A DNA stretch of 64,000 nucleotides from Streptomyces noursei (lineage in GTDB: Bacteria; Actinomycetota; Actinomycetes; Streptomycetales; Streptomycetaceae): contig NZ_CP070326.1 in NCBI RefSeq assembly GCF_016917755.1, positions 2,232,001 through 2,296,000 of the forward strand, given 5' to 3'. Within the stretch, counting starts at the first letter, position 1. Every line of letters begins with the position of its first letter. The notes under the pieces are model-generated. The model searched no databases. It saw only the letters and a list, made by a program, of their open reading frames with translations, and had not been told where the DNA came from. This document shows positions 6,636-14,608 of this stretch, one piece after another. A program made the translations under genes and the position numbers.

Positions 6636-7754
6636 ATGCCCGCTGCCACTAATGGCGCCAATGGTGCGGCTCCTGGCGCCACAATGAGCGCTACCGGCGG
6701 TGTCCCATTCGTCGTCGGCTCCAACCACTACAGTGAACAGAACTTCCAATTTTCACTGGTTCAGGATTCTTCCGCTCACGAATACGTCCACAACATCACA
6801 CCCGGCGGATTCCTTCGAGGCATACGCATTCAGGTAAGCAACTCGGGCGGGGCCGGTAGCGCCAAGTACCACGACGACGCGCCATGGTCGATTATCCAGA
6901 GCATTTCACTGGAGAACATCGACGGTTCCCCCATCAAGTACCCCATGAACGGCTTCTCCTGGTATCTCCAGAACAAGTACTGCGCCCCGTGGCATGGCGA
7001 CCCCGCACGAGGGCCACGTGCCCACAACATTGGGCACTCCGGCGGGAACTTCAGCTTCGAACTCCGCATGTTCCCCGAAATTCGCGACACCGCCGGAGTC
7101 CTGGCGAACACCGATGCTCGGGCCCAGTACCGCATTCGGATCACCATGGCGCCCGCTTCACAGGTCTACAGCACCGTTCCGGCGACCATGCCAGTCACCA
7201 CGGTCACCGGAGTAATGGAAGCGTGGGCACAGACGGATACCGCAGACCTGCATGGCAACCCCATTCAAGCCCGGCCCGACGGTCTGGCAGTCGCCGCGAT
7301 CACCCGGCACCAGATTCTCACGCTCAACGCGGCCGGGGCCGACAACACCTTTCAGCTCACCAACACCGGTAACGAGGTCCGGTGCCTCATCATCGTGGCG
7401 CGTGATTCCAAGGGACAGCGACAGGATTACCTGTCGTCACCGGTACGATTCCGCCTCGATGACCGTTCGCTATCGGTGTTCTCCCCGACAACCATCGTCA
7501 ACAAGATGACGGACTTCTATCCGTTCTTGTCCAATGGCACGAGCCATCGGGAGACCGGTGTCTACGTGATCCCGCGCTTCCGGCGCCCTGGTGACCTTAT
7601 CGGCGAATATTGGCTTGGCACGTCGAACGCGACGTATCTCGTGATCGAGTCGGCCACCCCAAATGACGCCACCAACGTCCCCGGAACCGCTGAATTCATC
7701 TCGGATGAGGTCGTGCCCGTGGCACCGGTGCCGGTCGAACTTGAGGGGGTCTGA
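6636..7754 (+). CDS. Major capsid protein, tectivirus-like double jelly-roll type
   Basis: The product has 372 residues. ATG 6636 has AAGGGA 7 nt upstream; an in-frame ORF extension is ignored. After a Gly/Ala-rich N-terminal arm the sequence is a series of beta strands (YVHNITPGGFLRGIRIQVSNSGG, APWSIIQSISLENIDGSPI, FELRMFPEIRD, AQYRIRITMAP), repeated in style in the second half (NTFQLTNTGNEVRCLIIVARDSKG, VRFRLDDRSLSVFSP, GVYVIPRFRRPGDLIGEYWLG). This length and two-halves layout, the opening strand pattern, and the place after the packaging ATPase fit the P3-like MCPs of Tectiviridae (about 350-400 residues). The fold is inferred from pattern, not computed. Confidence 0.82.
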   Translation: MPAATNGANGAAPGATMSATGGVPFVVGSNHYSEQNFQFSLVQDSSAHEYVHNITPGGFLRGIRIQVSNSGGAGSAKYHDDAPWSIIQSISLENIDGSPIKYPMNGFSWYLQNKYCAPWHGDPARGPRAHNIGHSGGNFSFELRMFPEIRDTAGVLANTDARAQYRIRITMAPASQVYSTVPATMPVTTVTGVMEAWAQTDTADLHGNPIQARPDGLAVAAITRHQILTLNAAGADNTFQLTNTGNEVRCLIIVARDSKGQRQDYLSSPVRFRLDDRSLSVFSPTTIVNKMTDFYPFLSNGTSHRETGVYVIPRFRRPGDLIGEYWLGTSNATYLVIESATPNDATNVPGTAEFISDEVVPVAPVPVELEGV

Positions 7755-7756
7755 GA

Positions 7757-7960
7757 ATGCAATACCGACTTGGCGTAGACCTCGGAGGGTCTTCCAGCGA
7801 TATCCCCAACAGCCAGCCGGTCAACGGCCCTAATTTCTCCCGAAAGGGCGGTGTCACGGCATGGCACCCCACCACTGTCTATCTCGTTCTGCTGGTCTTG
7901 GCGGAGTTCGGCACCTACGCCCTTCTCCGCAATGTCTTCCGCAATGCCCACGGGGGTTGA
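7757..7960 (+). CDS. 67-residue single-span membrane protein
   Basis: It starts 2 nt after the capsid stop with ATG. A polar N-terminal 35 residues is followed by a hydrophobic span (TTVYLVLLVLAEFGTYALL) and a short basic tail. It is a probable virion inner-membrane protein translated with the capsid gene. No family is recognised. Confidence 0.65.
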   Translation: MQYRLGVDLGGSSSDIPNSQPVNGPNFSRKGGVTAWHPTTVYLVLLVLAEFGTYALLRNVFRNAHGG

Positions 7961-7966
7961 TACCGC

Positions 7967-8074
7967 ATGAATAAGCACGTCGTCATCGCGTTCTTTGTCG
8001 GATGGCTGGCAGCACTGCTGATCTCCCCGACCATCCTCCTGGCCGGTTTCAAGGGACTTCGCAATGGAGTCTAG
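7967..8074 (+). CDS. 35-residue membrane peptide
   Basis: ATG 7967 follows the previous stop by 6 nt. The peptide is MNKHVVIAFFVGWLAALLIS, then PTILLAGFKGLRNGV, a single transmembrane helix with a basic end. The stop overlaps the next start (ATGGAGTCTAG). Tiny size makes it uncertain on its own, but it is one of a chain of overlapping ORFs of the same style. Confidence 0.55.
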   Translation: MNKHVVIAFFVGWLAALLISPTILLAGFKGLRNGV

Positions 8075-8201
8075 ATTCACGGCCGGTGTCGTCTTCGGGG
8101 CAGTCGCCTACGCGCTCCTGGCGGAGTTCCTCCGCCAGTTTTCGGCACGAATGGTGATTGCTGAAGCCACAGACCTTTGTCGCCGGTCATGGGTGACGTA
8201 A
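8064..8201 (+). CDS. 45-residue membrane peptide
   Basis: ATG 8064 lies inside the end of the preceding gene. MESRFTAGVVFGAVAYALLA forms a transmembrane helix, followed by a polar tail with one cysteine. It overlaps the next start. It is a candidate inner-membrane virion protein. Confidence 0.5.
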   Translation: MESRFTAGVVFGAVAYALLAEFLRQFSARMVIAEATDLCRRSWVT

Positions 8202-8338
8202 TCGGGCTGATGCTCATGGGTGTGGGCGCCATGCTGATTTGGATCGGTGTGCACGGCCACGAGGGCACCATGGCGGAAATGCTCGGCCAGTTCTTCGGCA
8301 AGGTGCAGTCGAATGAAAAGGGGGTCGGCGGTGCCTAG
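8189..8338 (+). CDS. 49-residue membrane peptide
   Basis: ATG 8189 overlaps the preceding gene by 13 nt. The sequence starts MGDVIGLMLMGVGAMLIWIG, a transmembrane helix, then runs into a polar C-terminus (MLGQFFGKVQSNEKGVGGA). The end overlaps the GTG of the next gene by 8 nt. This is the fourth of five consecutive tiny membrane ORFs. Confidence 0.55.
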   Translation: MGDVIGLMLMGVGAMLIWIGVHGHEGTMAEMLGQFFGKVQSNEKGVGGA

Positions 8339-9002
8339 CGAAAAGGTGCAGCAAGCCGCCCAGGTCGCCGCCAAAGTCGCACCGATCCCGGCCGTTAAGG
8401 CAGGCGCTACGGTCGTGGCAGCGAAGGGGGCGAAAGACCAGGCGAAGGGGTCGCCGCAAGGAAAGGCAAAGGGGGCGCCGGCCGGGAAGGCGAAGGGGAA
8501 AGGGAAACGGCCGGGTGTTCCACTCCCCAAGGCAACGGGCCGCTACCCGCAGGCAGTCAAGGCTGAATTCCTCGCCGCCCTGATCATCATCGCCCTCTTT
8601 CCGCTGGTGGCGAAGAACTTCTCTCCGGTGGCGTGGCTAAAACGCCTTGTCGCGGTATGGCTGACGTTTGTGTTTCTGATGCTGGCCTCGAAATTCGGAG
8701 CCCGGACAGGAAAGGTTGCAGCCGGACTTGGCGGGCTGATTGTTCTAGGTCTGCTGGTCTACGGAGGGTCGGCCCGGGAAGGGTTGTTGGTTTCCGGTGC
8801 CCTGGGGAAACTCGGTCAGGCGCTTCAATCCGGCGATAGCGGGTCGAATGCAAAGCAGTCCAGCGACACAAAGGCGCAAACACTGTTCTCCGGTGTGACG
8901 TGGCCGACCAACACCAACAGTGGCTTCGGTACCGGAATGGGAACTCAGGGAAACGGAAGCCAAGGAAATGGAAGTCAGGGAAACGGGAGCGTGAGCACAT
9001 GA
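8331..9002 (+). CDS. Lys/Ala-rich protein with three membrane spans
   Basis: The protein has 223 residues from GTG 8331, with GGGGG 7 nt upstream. Residues 1..70 are a low-complexity Ala/Lys/Gly segment (KGKAKGAPAGKAKGKGK), probably DNA- or lipid-surface-binding. Spans lie at ~79..96, 104..121 and 128..146. The C-terminus ends in a thrice-repeated QGNGS motif. A basic tail facing packaged DNA with an integral membrane domain would fit a membrane-genome linker of a tectivirus-like virion; this is inference. ATGA overlap couples it to the next gene. Confidence 0.65.
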   Translation: MPSEKVQQAAQVAAKVAPIPAVKAGATVVAAKGAKDQAKGSPQGKAKGAPAGKAKGKGKRPGVPLPKATGRYPQAVKAEFLAALIIIALFPLVAKNFSPVAWLKRLVAVWLTFVFLMLASKFGARTGKVAAGLGGLIVLGLLVYGGSAREGLLVSGALGKLGQALQSGDSGSNAKQSSDTKAQTLFSGVTWPTNTNSGFGTGMGTQGNGSQGNGSQGNGSVST

Positions 9003-9157
9003 ACAAGATCGTTGACATCCTTACCGGCATAATCATCGTCGCCGGAATCATGGTCCTGGTGCGCCCGGGATCGCAGGGGCCGTCCCTGGTGAACTCCGTC
9101 GGCAGTAGCTTCTCCAGCATGATCAAGGCTGCGACGGGCGGGGGGTCGTGGTCGTGA
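8999..9157 (+). CDS. 52-residue membrane peptide
   Basis: It begins at the ATGA overlap with the preceding gene. MNKIVDILTGIIIVAGIMVL is a transmembrane helix followed by a Ser/Gly-rich tail. The stop overlaps the next ATG (TGATG). It is likely a minor inner-membrane protein of the particle. Confidence 0.6.
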   Translation: MNKIVDILTGIIIVAGIMVLVRPGSQGPSLVNSVGSSFSSMIKAATGGGSWS

Positions 9158-9651
9158 TGGGACACCGCAGCAGCACCCCGTTGCCCTACGCCCGGCCCCG
9201 CTACGACACCGCGACCCTCCGGCGGGGCAACGCGTCCGGCGGACCGCCGGAGAGTGGCCGTGTACGGCACGCCTGGGGCCCCATTGAGCGTGTGGGCGGG
9301 CCCGTGTTCGCCAACCCCTCAACGGCGACTGAGGAGCGCCGCAGGGGGCCGTATTGGCGGGTCGGCAACTACCGCCCGGCCGCTGACCCGTTGCGCTGGA
9401 CTGACTCGGGCCCGATCCGTGCAGAGCTGCACATGGACACTCGCACCTGGCGCCGTTGGAGCGGGGGGAGTCACCAGGACCGGACAGGGCTTCACACCGG
9501 TACCCCGGTTGCCATGCGGGCCGCCAGGACGGCGGGGAGCAACAAGCCCAAGAACATGGTGCGGCCCCGGCGGAACCGGTTGACCGAGCAGCGCTACCGG
9601 GGGCAGACCTACTCCGCCACCACGCAGGTGATCGGGGGCCGTGATGGCTGA
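9157..9651 (+). CDS. Arg-rich 164-residue protein, unknown
   Basis: ATG 9157 overlaps the previous stop. The protein is very basic and rich in Arg, Gly, Pro and Tyr (RPRYDTATLRRGNA, RGPYWRVGNYRPAADPLRW, KPKNMVRPRRNRLTEQRYRG), with no cysteine and no membrane span. It may bind DNA or the acidic inner face of the capsid. It overlaps the next gene by 8 nt. No family is recognised. Confidence 0.6.
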   Translation: MGHRSSTPLPYARPRYDTATLRRGNASGGPPESGRVRHAWGPIERVGGPVFANPSTATEERRRGPYWRVGNYRPAADPLRWTDSGPIRAELHMDTRTWRRWSGGSHQDRTGLHTGTPVAMRAARTAGSNKPKNMVRPRRNRLTEQRYRGQTYSATTQVIGGRDG

Positions 9652-10009
9652 GGGGGTGGATCGTGAGTTCTTCACCCGTGATCTTGGCCCGTGGCCCATG
9701 TGGGTGTGGATGCTCGGCGGGGTCGCTGCGATGTACCTGTGGGAGCGGTTCAAGGCATCGCCGAAGAAACCTGCTGGTCAGCCTATGCCGGCCGCGTCTG
9801 GCCAGCAGGGCCAGGACGTGAACGCAGGGACCACCCCGACCGGCCAGGCCCCAGCGGTGTGGGTGCTCCCCCAGGGCGTCACGACCGACGACGCGACGCG
9901 GGTACAGGGGGGCTGCACCGGGAACTCCGGCGTCAACTCCGGGAACCCTCCTGGGAGTTCGGGCGGTGCGGTCAAGGCACGGCCGGGTAGCGGAGGGACT
10001 TCTGCATGA
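9644..10009 (+). CDS. Single-span protein with Gly/Pro-rich tail
   Basis: The product has 121 residues from ATG 9644 (GTG 9641 is also possible). A short polar N-terminus is followed by one span (WPMWVWMLGGVAAMYLW) and then a low-complexity tail rich in Gly, Pro, Gln and Thr with one cysteine. It is probably a minor virion membrane protein. ATGA overlap links it to the next ORF. Confidence 0.6.
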   Translation: MAEGVDREFFTRDLGPWPMWVWMLGGVAAMYLWERFKASPKKPAGQPMPAASGQQGQDVNAGTTPTGQAPAVWVLPQGVTTDDATRVQGGCTGNSGVNSGNPPGSSGGAVKARPGSGGTSA

Positions 10010-10146
10010 AAAAGTATCTGTTTCTGTTGCGCATTCGTCTTGCATTCCGTATTCATTTGCAGCGCAGAAAGGCCAATAGTGCAGAACTTCCGTTAGATTT
10101 CCCCTCTATCAATCCGTGTTCTGCAATTAAAAAGACGAATATGTAA
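10006..10146 (+). CDS. AT-rich 46-residue basic peptide
   Basis: ATG 10006 overlaps the previous stop. The peptide starts MKKYLFLLRIRLAFRIHLQR and is basic; its codon usage is much more AT-rich than its neighbours and includes a TTA leucine codon, rare in Streptomyces and read by the bldA tRNA. It may be real and developmentally limited, or simply an open frame in an AT-rich spacer that carries the next promoter. Confidence 0.4.
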   Translation: MKKYLFLLRIRLAFRIHLQRRKANSAELPLDFPSINPCSAIKKTNM

Positions 10147-10211
10147 TCCCTGGCGCGCGCCGCGCACATCTGCTTACAGTGCTCATCCACCCGCGACACA
10201 CGGAGGTCACA

Positions 10212-10697
10212 TTGCCGCGTAAGGCGACGCAAAGCACCGACGTAACCACTACCCCCGAAGCGGAGATGGGCCGCTTCACCGATGAGGAACTTACCCGAAT
10301 TCGGGAAGCGGGATTCGATTCCGTCGCATCACACGCTGCCAACTTCGAAGAGTTCTCGGATTCCTACCCGGTCATCAGGGACAAGCGGGAATTGCTGGCG
10401 GTCCCGTTCGTTTCGCTGGAGTGGCAGTTCCACGAGGGCGACAACGGCGAATTCGTGTCGGCGGTCATCATGCGGCGGGATAACTCCCTCGCTGTCCTCA
10501 ATGACGGTGGATCTGGGATATACCGCCAGTACAAGCAACTGAGCGAACGCATCGGACGACAGCGTGGCCCCATCATGCACAAGGGCGGGTTGAGCACGTC
10601 GGAATACTGGTTCAACTTCGACACGGGCGCCATCTCACGCAGGCGCCCCGACACCGAAGGGGACTGGCGGAAGGCCACCACCTTCTATCTCACCTGA
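10212..10697 (+). CDS. Conserved-type 161-residue protein, possible ssDNA-binding protein
   Basis: The start is TTG 10212 with GGAGG 7 nt upstream, the strongest ribosome site in the area; the in-frame codon at 10179 lacks one. The N-terminus is charged; residues 60..150 form a compact mixed alpha/beta region (LLAVPFVSLEWQFHEGDNGEF, SAVIMRRDNSLAVLNDGGSGIYRQ, YWFNFDTGAISRR). It begins the replication half of the rightward operon, and proteins of similar look are common in actinophages and mobile elements. A single-strand-binding role would suit strand-displacement replication but is not proven by any motif. Confidence 0.55.
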   Translation: MPRKATQSTDVTTTPEAEMGRFTDEELTRIREAGFDSVASHAANFEEFSDSYPVIRDKRELLAVPFVSLEWQFHEGDNGEFVSAVIMRRDNSLAVLNDGGSGIYRQYKQLSERIGRQRGPIMHKGGLSTSEYWFNFDTGAISRRRPDTEGDWRKATTFYLT

Positions 10698-10708
10698 TCC
10701 CGGAAACC

Positions 10709-10744
10709 GGCGGGGCACGCGCAATGGGGAACGCGTGCCCCGCC
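10709..10744 (+). terminator. Rho-independent-type terminator
   Basis: Thirteen-base arms ggcggggcacgcg/cgcgtgccccgcc enclose a 10-nt loop, followed by TTTCCT, 12 nt after the preceding stop. It separates the virion/SSB block from the polymerase block. Confidence 0.8.
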
Positions 10745-10767
10745 TTTCCTGTAGCTGAAAGGGGCGC

Positions 10768-11232
10768 GTGGTGGCCAGTCGCCGCGAATGGTCCGCCCTC
10801 AGCGACGGATACCGCTCACGGCTCGAAAGAAAAGGCATCGACCGTGCAGCCTACGAATCCGGGGCCTCCCTCAAATCCGCACGAGGGCACAGGGAAACAC
10901 CCGAGCACCCACGCGACGCAGCTCGGCGCCCGGCCGATTTCACGGCCTACCGAGTCCGCAACGCGAAGAGAATCAATGTCCTCACCGATGAGGGGCTACG
11001 CCGGGTGCGACTCGACAAAGCCGACCGTAGCAAAGTCGCCCAGCATTGGAATGCCGCACGACTGTGGGCGAAAAAAGGCCAGGCCGAAAAGATCAACGCC
11101 ATGGCCGGTATCACGGTGCAAGATGTGGACACCGGAGAAAACATCCCCCTTGCCGGAGTGAGCATGCAGCTTTACGACCTCGCTAAAACCGGGCAAATGA
11201 ACGTCGAATCCATCTACGTCAAGGCCGCATGA
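10768..11232 (+). CDS. Basic 154-residue protein, candidate terminal protein
   Basis: GTG 10768 has AAGGGG upstream; GTG 10771 is an alternative. The N-terminal half is strongly basic (RREWSALSDGYRSRLERKG, RRPADFTAYRVRNAKRINV); the rest is helical with a hydrophobic end (GVSMQLYDLAKTGQMNVESIYVKAA). It is the largest basic protein upstream of PolB and has several Ser, Thr and Tyr residues that could prime replication. In tectiviruses the terminal protein gene lies next to the polymerase. There is no signature by which to identify terminal proteins, so this is a positional guess. Confidence 0.5.
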   Translation: MVASRREWSALSDGYRSRLERKGIDRAAYESGASLKSARGHRETPEHPRDAARRPADFTAYRVRNAKRINVLTDEGLRRVRLDKADRSKVAQHWNAARLWAKKGQAEKINAMAGITVQDVDTGENIPLAGVSMQLYDLAKTGQMNVESIYVKAA

Positions 11233-11242
11233 AAGGGCGATT

Positions 11243-11518
11243 GTGCGCTACGAAGAACACCACATCGCAGGGCGCCGCAATTCTAATGCCACCATCCGAC
11301 TGTGCGTCGAATGCCACCGACGCATCACGGCCTGCCAAGGTGCAATAGGAGTACCCCTTTCCGGCACCCTCGAAGAAACGCAGCGCACCGCCGCCATGGT
11401 TCTCGGACTGCTCATCATTGTGGAGACGATCGCTAATGCCTACGCCCGACGAATCGCAGAACGCTACGGACTTCGACCCGACACCCGAACCGGGTACCGA
11501 ACCCCTCGTGCTGCCTAA
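11243..11518 (+). CDS. Small HNH-nuclease-like protein
   Basis: The product has 91 residues; GTG 11243 has AAAGGG 5 nt upstream. The start EEHHIAGRRNSNATIRLCVECHRRI has the H-H...N...C-x-x-C-H arrangement of an HNH-type beta-beta-alpha metal fold, but only one CxxC pair is present and the family usually has flanking strands. The second half is helical (AAMVLGLLIIVETIANAYARRIAERYG). It may nick or bind DNA during replication or packaging. The end overlaps the next small ORF by 83 nt in another frame. Confidence 0.55.
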   Translation: MRYEEHHIAGRRNSNATIRLCVECHRRITACQGAIGVPLSGTLEETQRTAAMVLGLLIIVETIANAYARRIAERYGLRPDTRTGYRTPRAA

Positions 11519-11585
11519 GCCCGAAGATCTCATTCCGACTAAAGCGCGTGTCATCGACGTCATCGTTCGAGGGGTGGAACCATGA
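11436..11585 (+). CDS. 49-residue acidic peptide
   Basis: ATG 11436 to a TGA that overlaps the polymerase start (ATGA). It is Pro/Glu-rich at the N-terminus (DFDPTPEPGTEPLVLPKPEDL) with a short C-terminal strand (KARVIDVIVRG). It overlaps the HNH-like gene extensively, so one of the two frames may be less important. The exact ATGA coupling to PolB argues that it is translated. Confidence 0.5.
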   Translation: MPTPDESQNATDFDPTPEPGTEPLVLPKPEDLIPTKARVIDVIVRGVEP

Positions 11586-14266
11586 GGCACATTCTCGTTT
11601 TCGACACCGAAACGACCGCCGACACCACACAGAATCTCAACTTCGGAGCGTTCCGCATCTACGAACTCGACTACGAAGGGCAGATACTCACCCTGATAGA
11701 AGAAGGCATCTTCTATCAAGACGACTTGCCGGAGCGCAATCCGGACGGGTTCGCGACAATGCGGGAATACGCCGAATCCCACACGGCCCCCATCGATCAC
11801 CGCATCCTGTCGATATCGATCGCAGATCGGAAGTTGCATTTCCTCTCCCGTTCCGAATTCGTCGAACACTACATCTGGCGACGCGCCTACCGGTACCGCA
11901 TGGGAATCGTCGGCTTCAACCTCCCCTTCGACATTTCCCGAATCGCCGTAGACGTAGGCGCCGCACGAGGTTTCTACGACGGAGGATTCTCGTTCAAACT
12001 CTGGGAGGACAACGACCATTGGCGTCCCAGGTTGCGCGTCAAGCACCTGGATTCGAAGAAGTCGTTCATTGGATGGGGCACCACTCCTGAGCACAAATGG
12101 CGGGGACTGTTCATCGACTGCCGCACGCTGGCATTCGGATTGACCAGCACGCCGCACGGTCTCGAATCGGCGTGCCGGGCGTTCGGAGTTGAGGGCAAGA
12201 ATCCCGTGACAGAACACGGCGTCATCACGGCCGAGTACATCGATTATTGCCGTGAGGACGTAGCAGCGACCGCCAGGCTTTTCGACGCCATGCTGAGGGA
12301 GTTCTACAAGCACCCCATCCCAAAACTGGCGCATCAGGTCTACTCACCTGCCACATTGGCCAAAGGCTACTTCGAGGCAATGGGCATCACTCCGCACATG
12401 GGGCGTTCCTCGGTTCCGGACGACGTATTGGGGTACACCATGTCCACCTTCTTCGGCGGCCGGGCCGAAGCACGCATCCGACGCGTGCACGTCCCTGTGA
12501 GCGTTCTCGACTTCACGTCGATGTATCCCACCGTCGGTCACCTTATGGGACTGTGGGACCTGATCACGTCCGCAGACATTCAAGCCGAGGAAATCGACCT
12601 CGACCTGTCGAACGTCGATGTGGACTACTGCCTGAATCCCGATAACTGGCCTAGCTTCGTCGGCATAGCCCAAGTCATGCCGGATAAAGACGTGCTACCA
12701 GTCCGCGCGAACTACGGACCGAACGAGACTCCCAATATCGGAATCAACCACTTCAGCGCCACCGAACCCTTTTGGTACGCCATTCCCGACGTAATCGCCT
12801 CAACCCTGCTCACAGGCAAGGCGCCAAAGATTCTCAAGGCATTTCGCTTTCGGTCGGCCGGCCGCGCCCCCTCACTTCAACCAGTCTCGCTCCTGGGGCG
12901 AATCGAAGTATCCCCGGAAGAAGACTTCTTCAAATACGCCGTGGAGGAACGCCAACGGGTGAAGAACTCTGACCCCCAATTGGCAGCGCTCCTTAAGACG
13001 GTGGTGAACTCGGGATCGTATGGAATCTTCGCCCAGGTCAACCGAAAGAAATTCTCACAACCGACACCCGGCAAACTGCTGCACCGTTCCGGGGTAACCC
13101 AACGCATCAGCACCGTCAAGGAAATACCGGGCGAGTATTGCTATCCGCCACTGGCAACCATGCCGACTTCCGGTGCCCGACTGATGCTCGCACTCATGGA
13201 AAGAATCGTGCTGGACTCCGGCGGGTATTACGCGTTCATGGACACAGATTCCTGTGCGGTAACCGGCACCGATCCCGATGCCATCATTGAACGATTCGAC
13301 GCCCTGAACCCCTATGACCGTGACCTCGTGCCCCACATGCTCAAACGAGAATTTGACGGATACGCCTACGTCATCAGCGCCAAACGCTATGTCTTGACCG
13401 ACGCGGCCGGGAACATCGTGAAGAGTTCGGAACACGGTCTGGGCTATCTCATGGCGCCGGAGAAGGGCCAGCACAAGGCATGGATTGAAAAACTGTGGCG
13501 GGCCATTCTCGATGACGAAGAACCCGCATGGGGAACCTTCCCCGCCCTCATGCCGCACAGCGTTTCATCCTGGGGCCTTTACAACGCCTTCCGCACTCTC
13601 AATGCGAAAAAGCCCTACCCGCAGCAAATGAAGCCTTTTAACTTCATGATGATCGGGCAGGTGGATCCCATGTACCGCGACCCTAAAGGCGGATTGCTCA
13701 TCGCGCCCTATGAGGCCGACAGCAGCAAATGGGGACACGTTACATGGGTGGACAGGAACAATCCCGAGAGACCCGTCAAACGCCCGCCGCTCGTTGTCTT
13801 CCAAGACGTCATCGACGACTACGCCGTTCACCCGGAATGGAAATTCGAAGATCTCAACGGACAGCCCTGCATACCGCCAACACGAGGAATCCTACGGCGC
13901 CAATGGATACACGCCCCCAGCGCCACGACGGTAGGCAAGGAATCCAACAGCCTAGAAGGAACCGAACTACTCGACGCCGAAGGAATCGCGCCGGTCCTAT
14001 TCGGGAAAACCTGGGACGACTGGCTACCCCTCATCATGCCCTTTGAGGCGCAATGCATAACTGATCGCATCGTCTCCGACCGGCAAATGCGCCGCTACCG
14101 GAGAGGCGACGTCCCAACACCCAACAAAATGAAATCCATCATCCAAGCCTGCGCCCTCTACGCATGGCGAGACCTGAGAAAAGAACACGCAGACTCGATT
14201 CTGAATCTCGATCCACTACACGTGCTGCAAACCTGGCACCACATCAAAAGCGAAACCCCACACTGA
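11582..14266 (+). CDS. Family B DNA polymerase of the provirus
   Basis: The protein has 894 residues. The exonuclease motifs are intact: FDTET (D8, E10), GFNLPFD (111..117) and YCREDV (222..227). Polymerase motif A is LDFTSMYP (309..316), motif B is LKTVVNSGSYG (471..481) and motif C is DTDS (554..557). It therefore should have both proofreading and polymerising activity. A 330-residue C-terminal region beyond motif C makes it longer than the protein-primed enzymes of PRD1 or phi29 (about 550-575 residues). Whether it is protein-primed cannot be decided by eye, but the linear TIR-ended genome suggests it. Family B polymerases are also the replication enzyme of casposons. Confidence 0.93.
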   Translation: MRHILVFDTETTADTTQNLNFGAFRIYELDYEGQILTLIEEGIFYQDDLPERNPDGFATMREYAESHTAPIDHRILSISIADRKLHFLSRSEFVEHYIWRRAYRYRMGIVGFNLPFDISRIAVDVGAARGFYDGGFSFKLWEDNDHWRPRLRVKHLDSKKSFIGWGTTPEHKWRGLFIDCRTLAFGLTSTPHGLESACRAFGVEGKNPVTEHGVITAEYIDYCREDVAATARLFDAMLREFYKHPIPKLAHQVYSPATLAKGYFEAMGITPHMGRSSVPDDVLGYTMSTFFGGRAEARIRRVHVPVSVLDFTSMYPTVGHLMGLWDLITSADIQAEEIDLDLSNVDVDYCLNPDNWPSFVGIAQVMPDKDVLPVRANYGPNETPNIGINHFSATEPFWYAIPDVIASTLLTGKAPKILKAFRFRSAGRAPSLQPVSLLGRIEVSPEEDFFKYAVEERQRVKNSDPQLAALLKTVVNSGSYGIFAQVNRKKFSQPTPGKLLHRSGVTQRISTVKEIPGEYCYPPLATMPTSGARLMLALMERIVLDSGGYYAFMDTDSCAVTGTDPDAIIERFDALNPYDRDLVPHMLKREFDGYAYVISAKRYVLTDAAGNIVKSSEHGLGYLMAPEKGQHKAWIEKLWRAILDDEEPAWGTFPALMPHSVSSWGLYNAFRTLNAKKPYPQQMKPFNFMMIGQVDPMYRDPKGGLLIAPYEADSSKWGHVTWVDRNNPERPVKRPPLVVFQDVIDDYAVHPEWKFEDLNGQPCIPPTRGILRRQWIHAPSATTVGKESNSLEGTELLDAEGIAPVLFGKTWDDWLPLIMPFEAQCITDRIVSDRQMRRYRRGDVPTPNKMKSIIQACALYAWRDLRKEHADSILNLDPLHVLQTWHHIKSETPH

Positions 14267-14273
14267 CAGCAAA

Positions 14274-14302
14274 GGACCCGCCAGCCCCAAACTGGCGGGT
14301 CC
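14274..14302. terminator. Bidirectional terminator after polB
   Basis: Eleven-base perfect arms ggacccgccag/ctggcgggtcc enclose a 7-nt loop 8 nt after the polymerase stop. It lies between the rightward operon and the convergent minus-strand cargo genes. Confidence 0.8.
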
Positions 14303-14359
14303 AACCATTCCTGACAGCTCCGTCTGCCAGGAACGCAGATGCGAGATTATCCCACCGGG

Positions 14360-14608
14360 CTACGTCGGCGGAGTGCCGTCGCCTGCCGGGTGGTCAGCTA
14401 GCACAGCGTCCAAGTACAGGGACGCCGTTACCTCGAAGAAGACGTGACCAGTAGCGCCCACGTGCTCAAGACACCACTTCCGGGCTTCATCGTCGGAGTC
14501 GGTATCAATGCAGAACGCCGAGCAGATTCCGCACTTCCCCACGTACCTCAAACCCGTCTGCTGCGTGTCCTGGAGCGTCCATTCCAGGAACCTCCCCCGG
14601 CCCCTCAT
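14360..14608 (-). CDS. DUF7848-like small protein
   Basis: The product has 82 residues and resembles a frequent Streptomyces small-protein family: a FLEWTLQDTQQTGLRYVGKCG opening, paired cysteines (CGICSAFC), an acidic spacer, then WCLEHVGATGHVFFEVT with Cys and His. The Cys/His spacing suggests a small zinc-binding fold. Its ATG overlaps the stop of the upstream gene (ATGA). It is the last gene of a four-gene minus-strand cargo operon. The function is unknown. Confidence 0.7.
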   Translation of the reverse strand: MRGRGRFLEWTLQDTQQTGLRYVGKCGICSAFCIDTDSDDEARKWCLEHVGATGHVFFEVTASLYLDAVLADHPAGDGTPPT

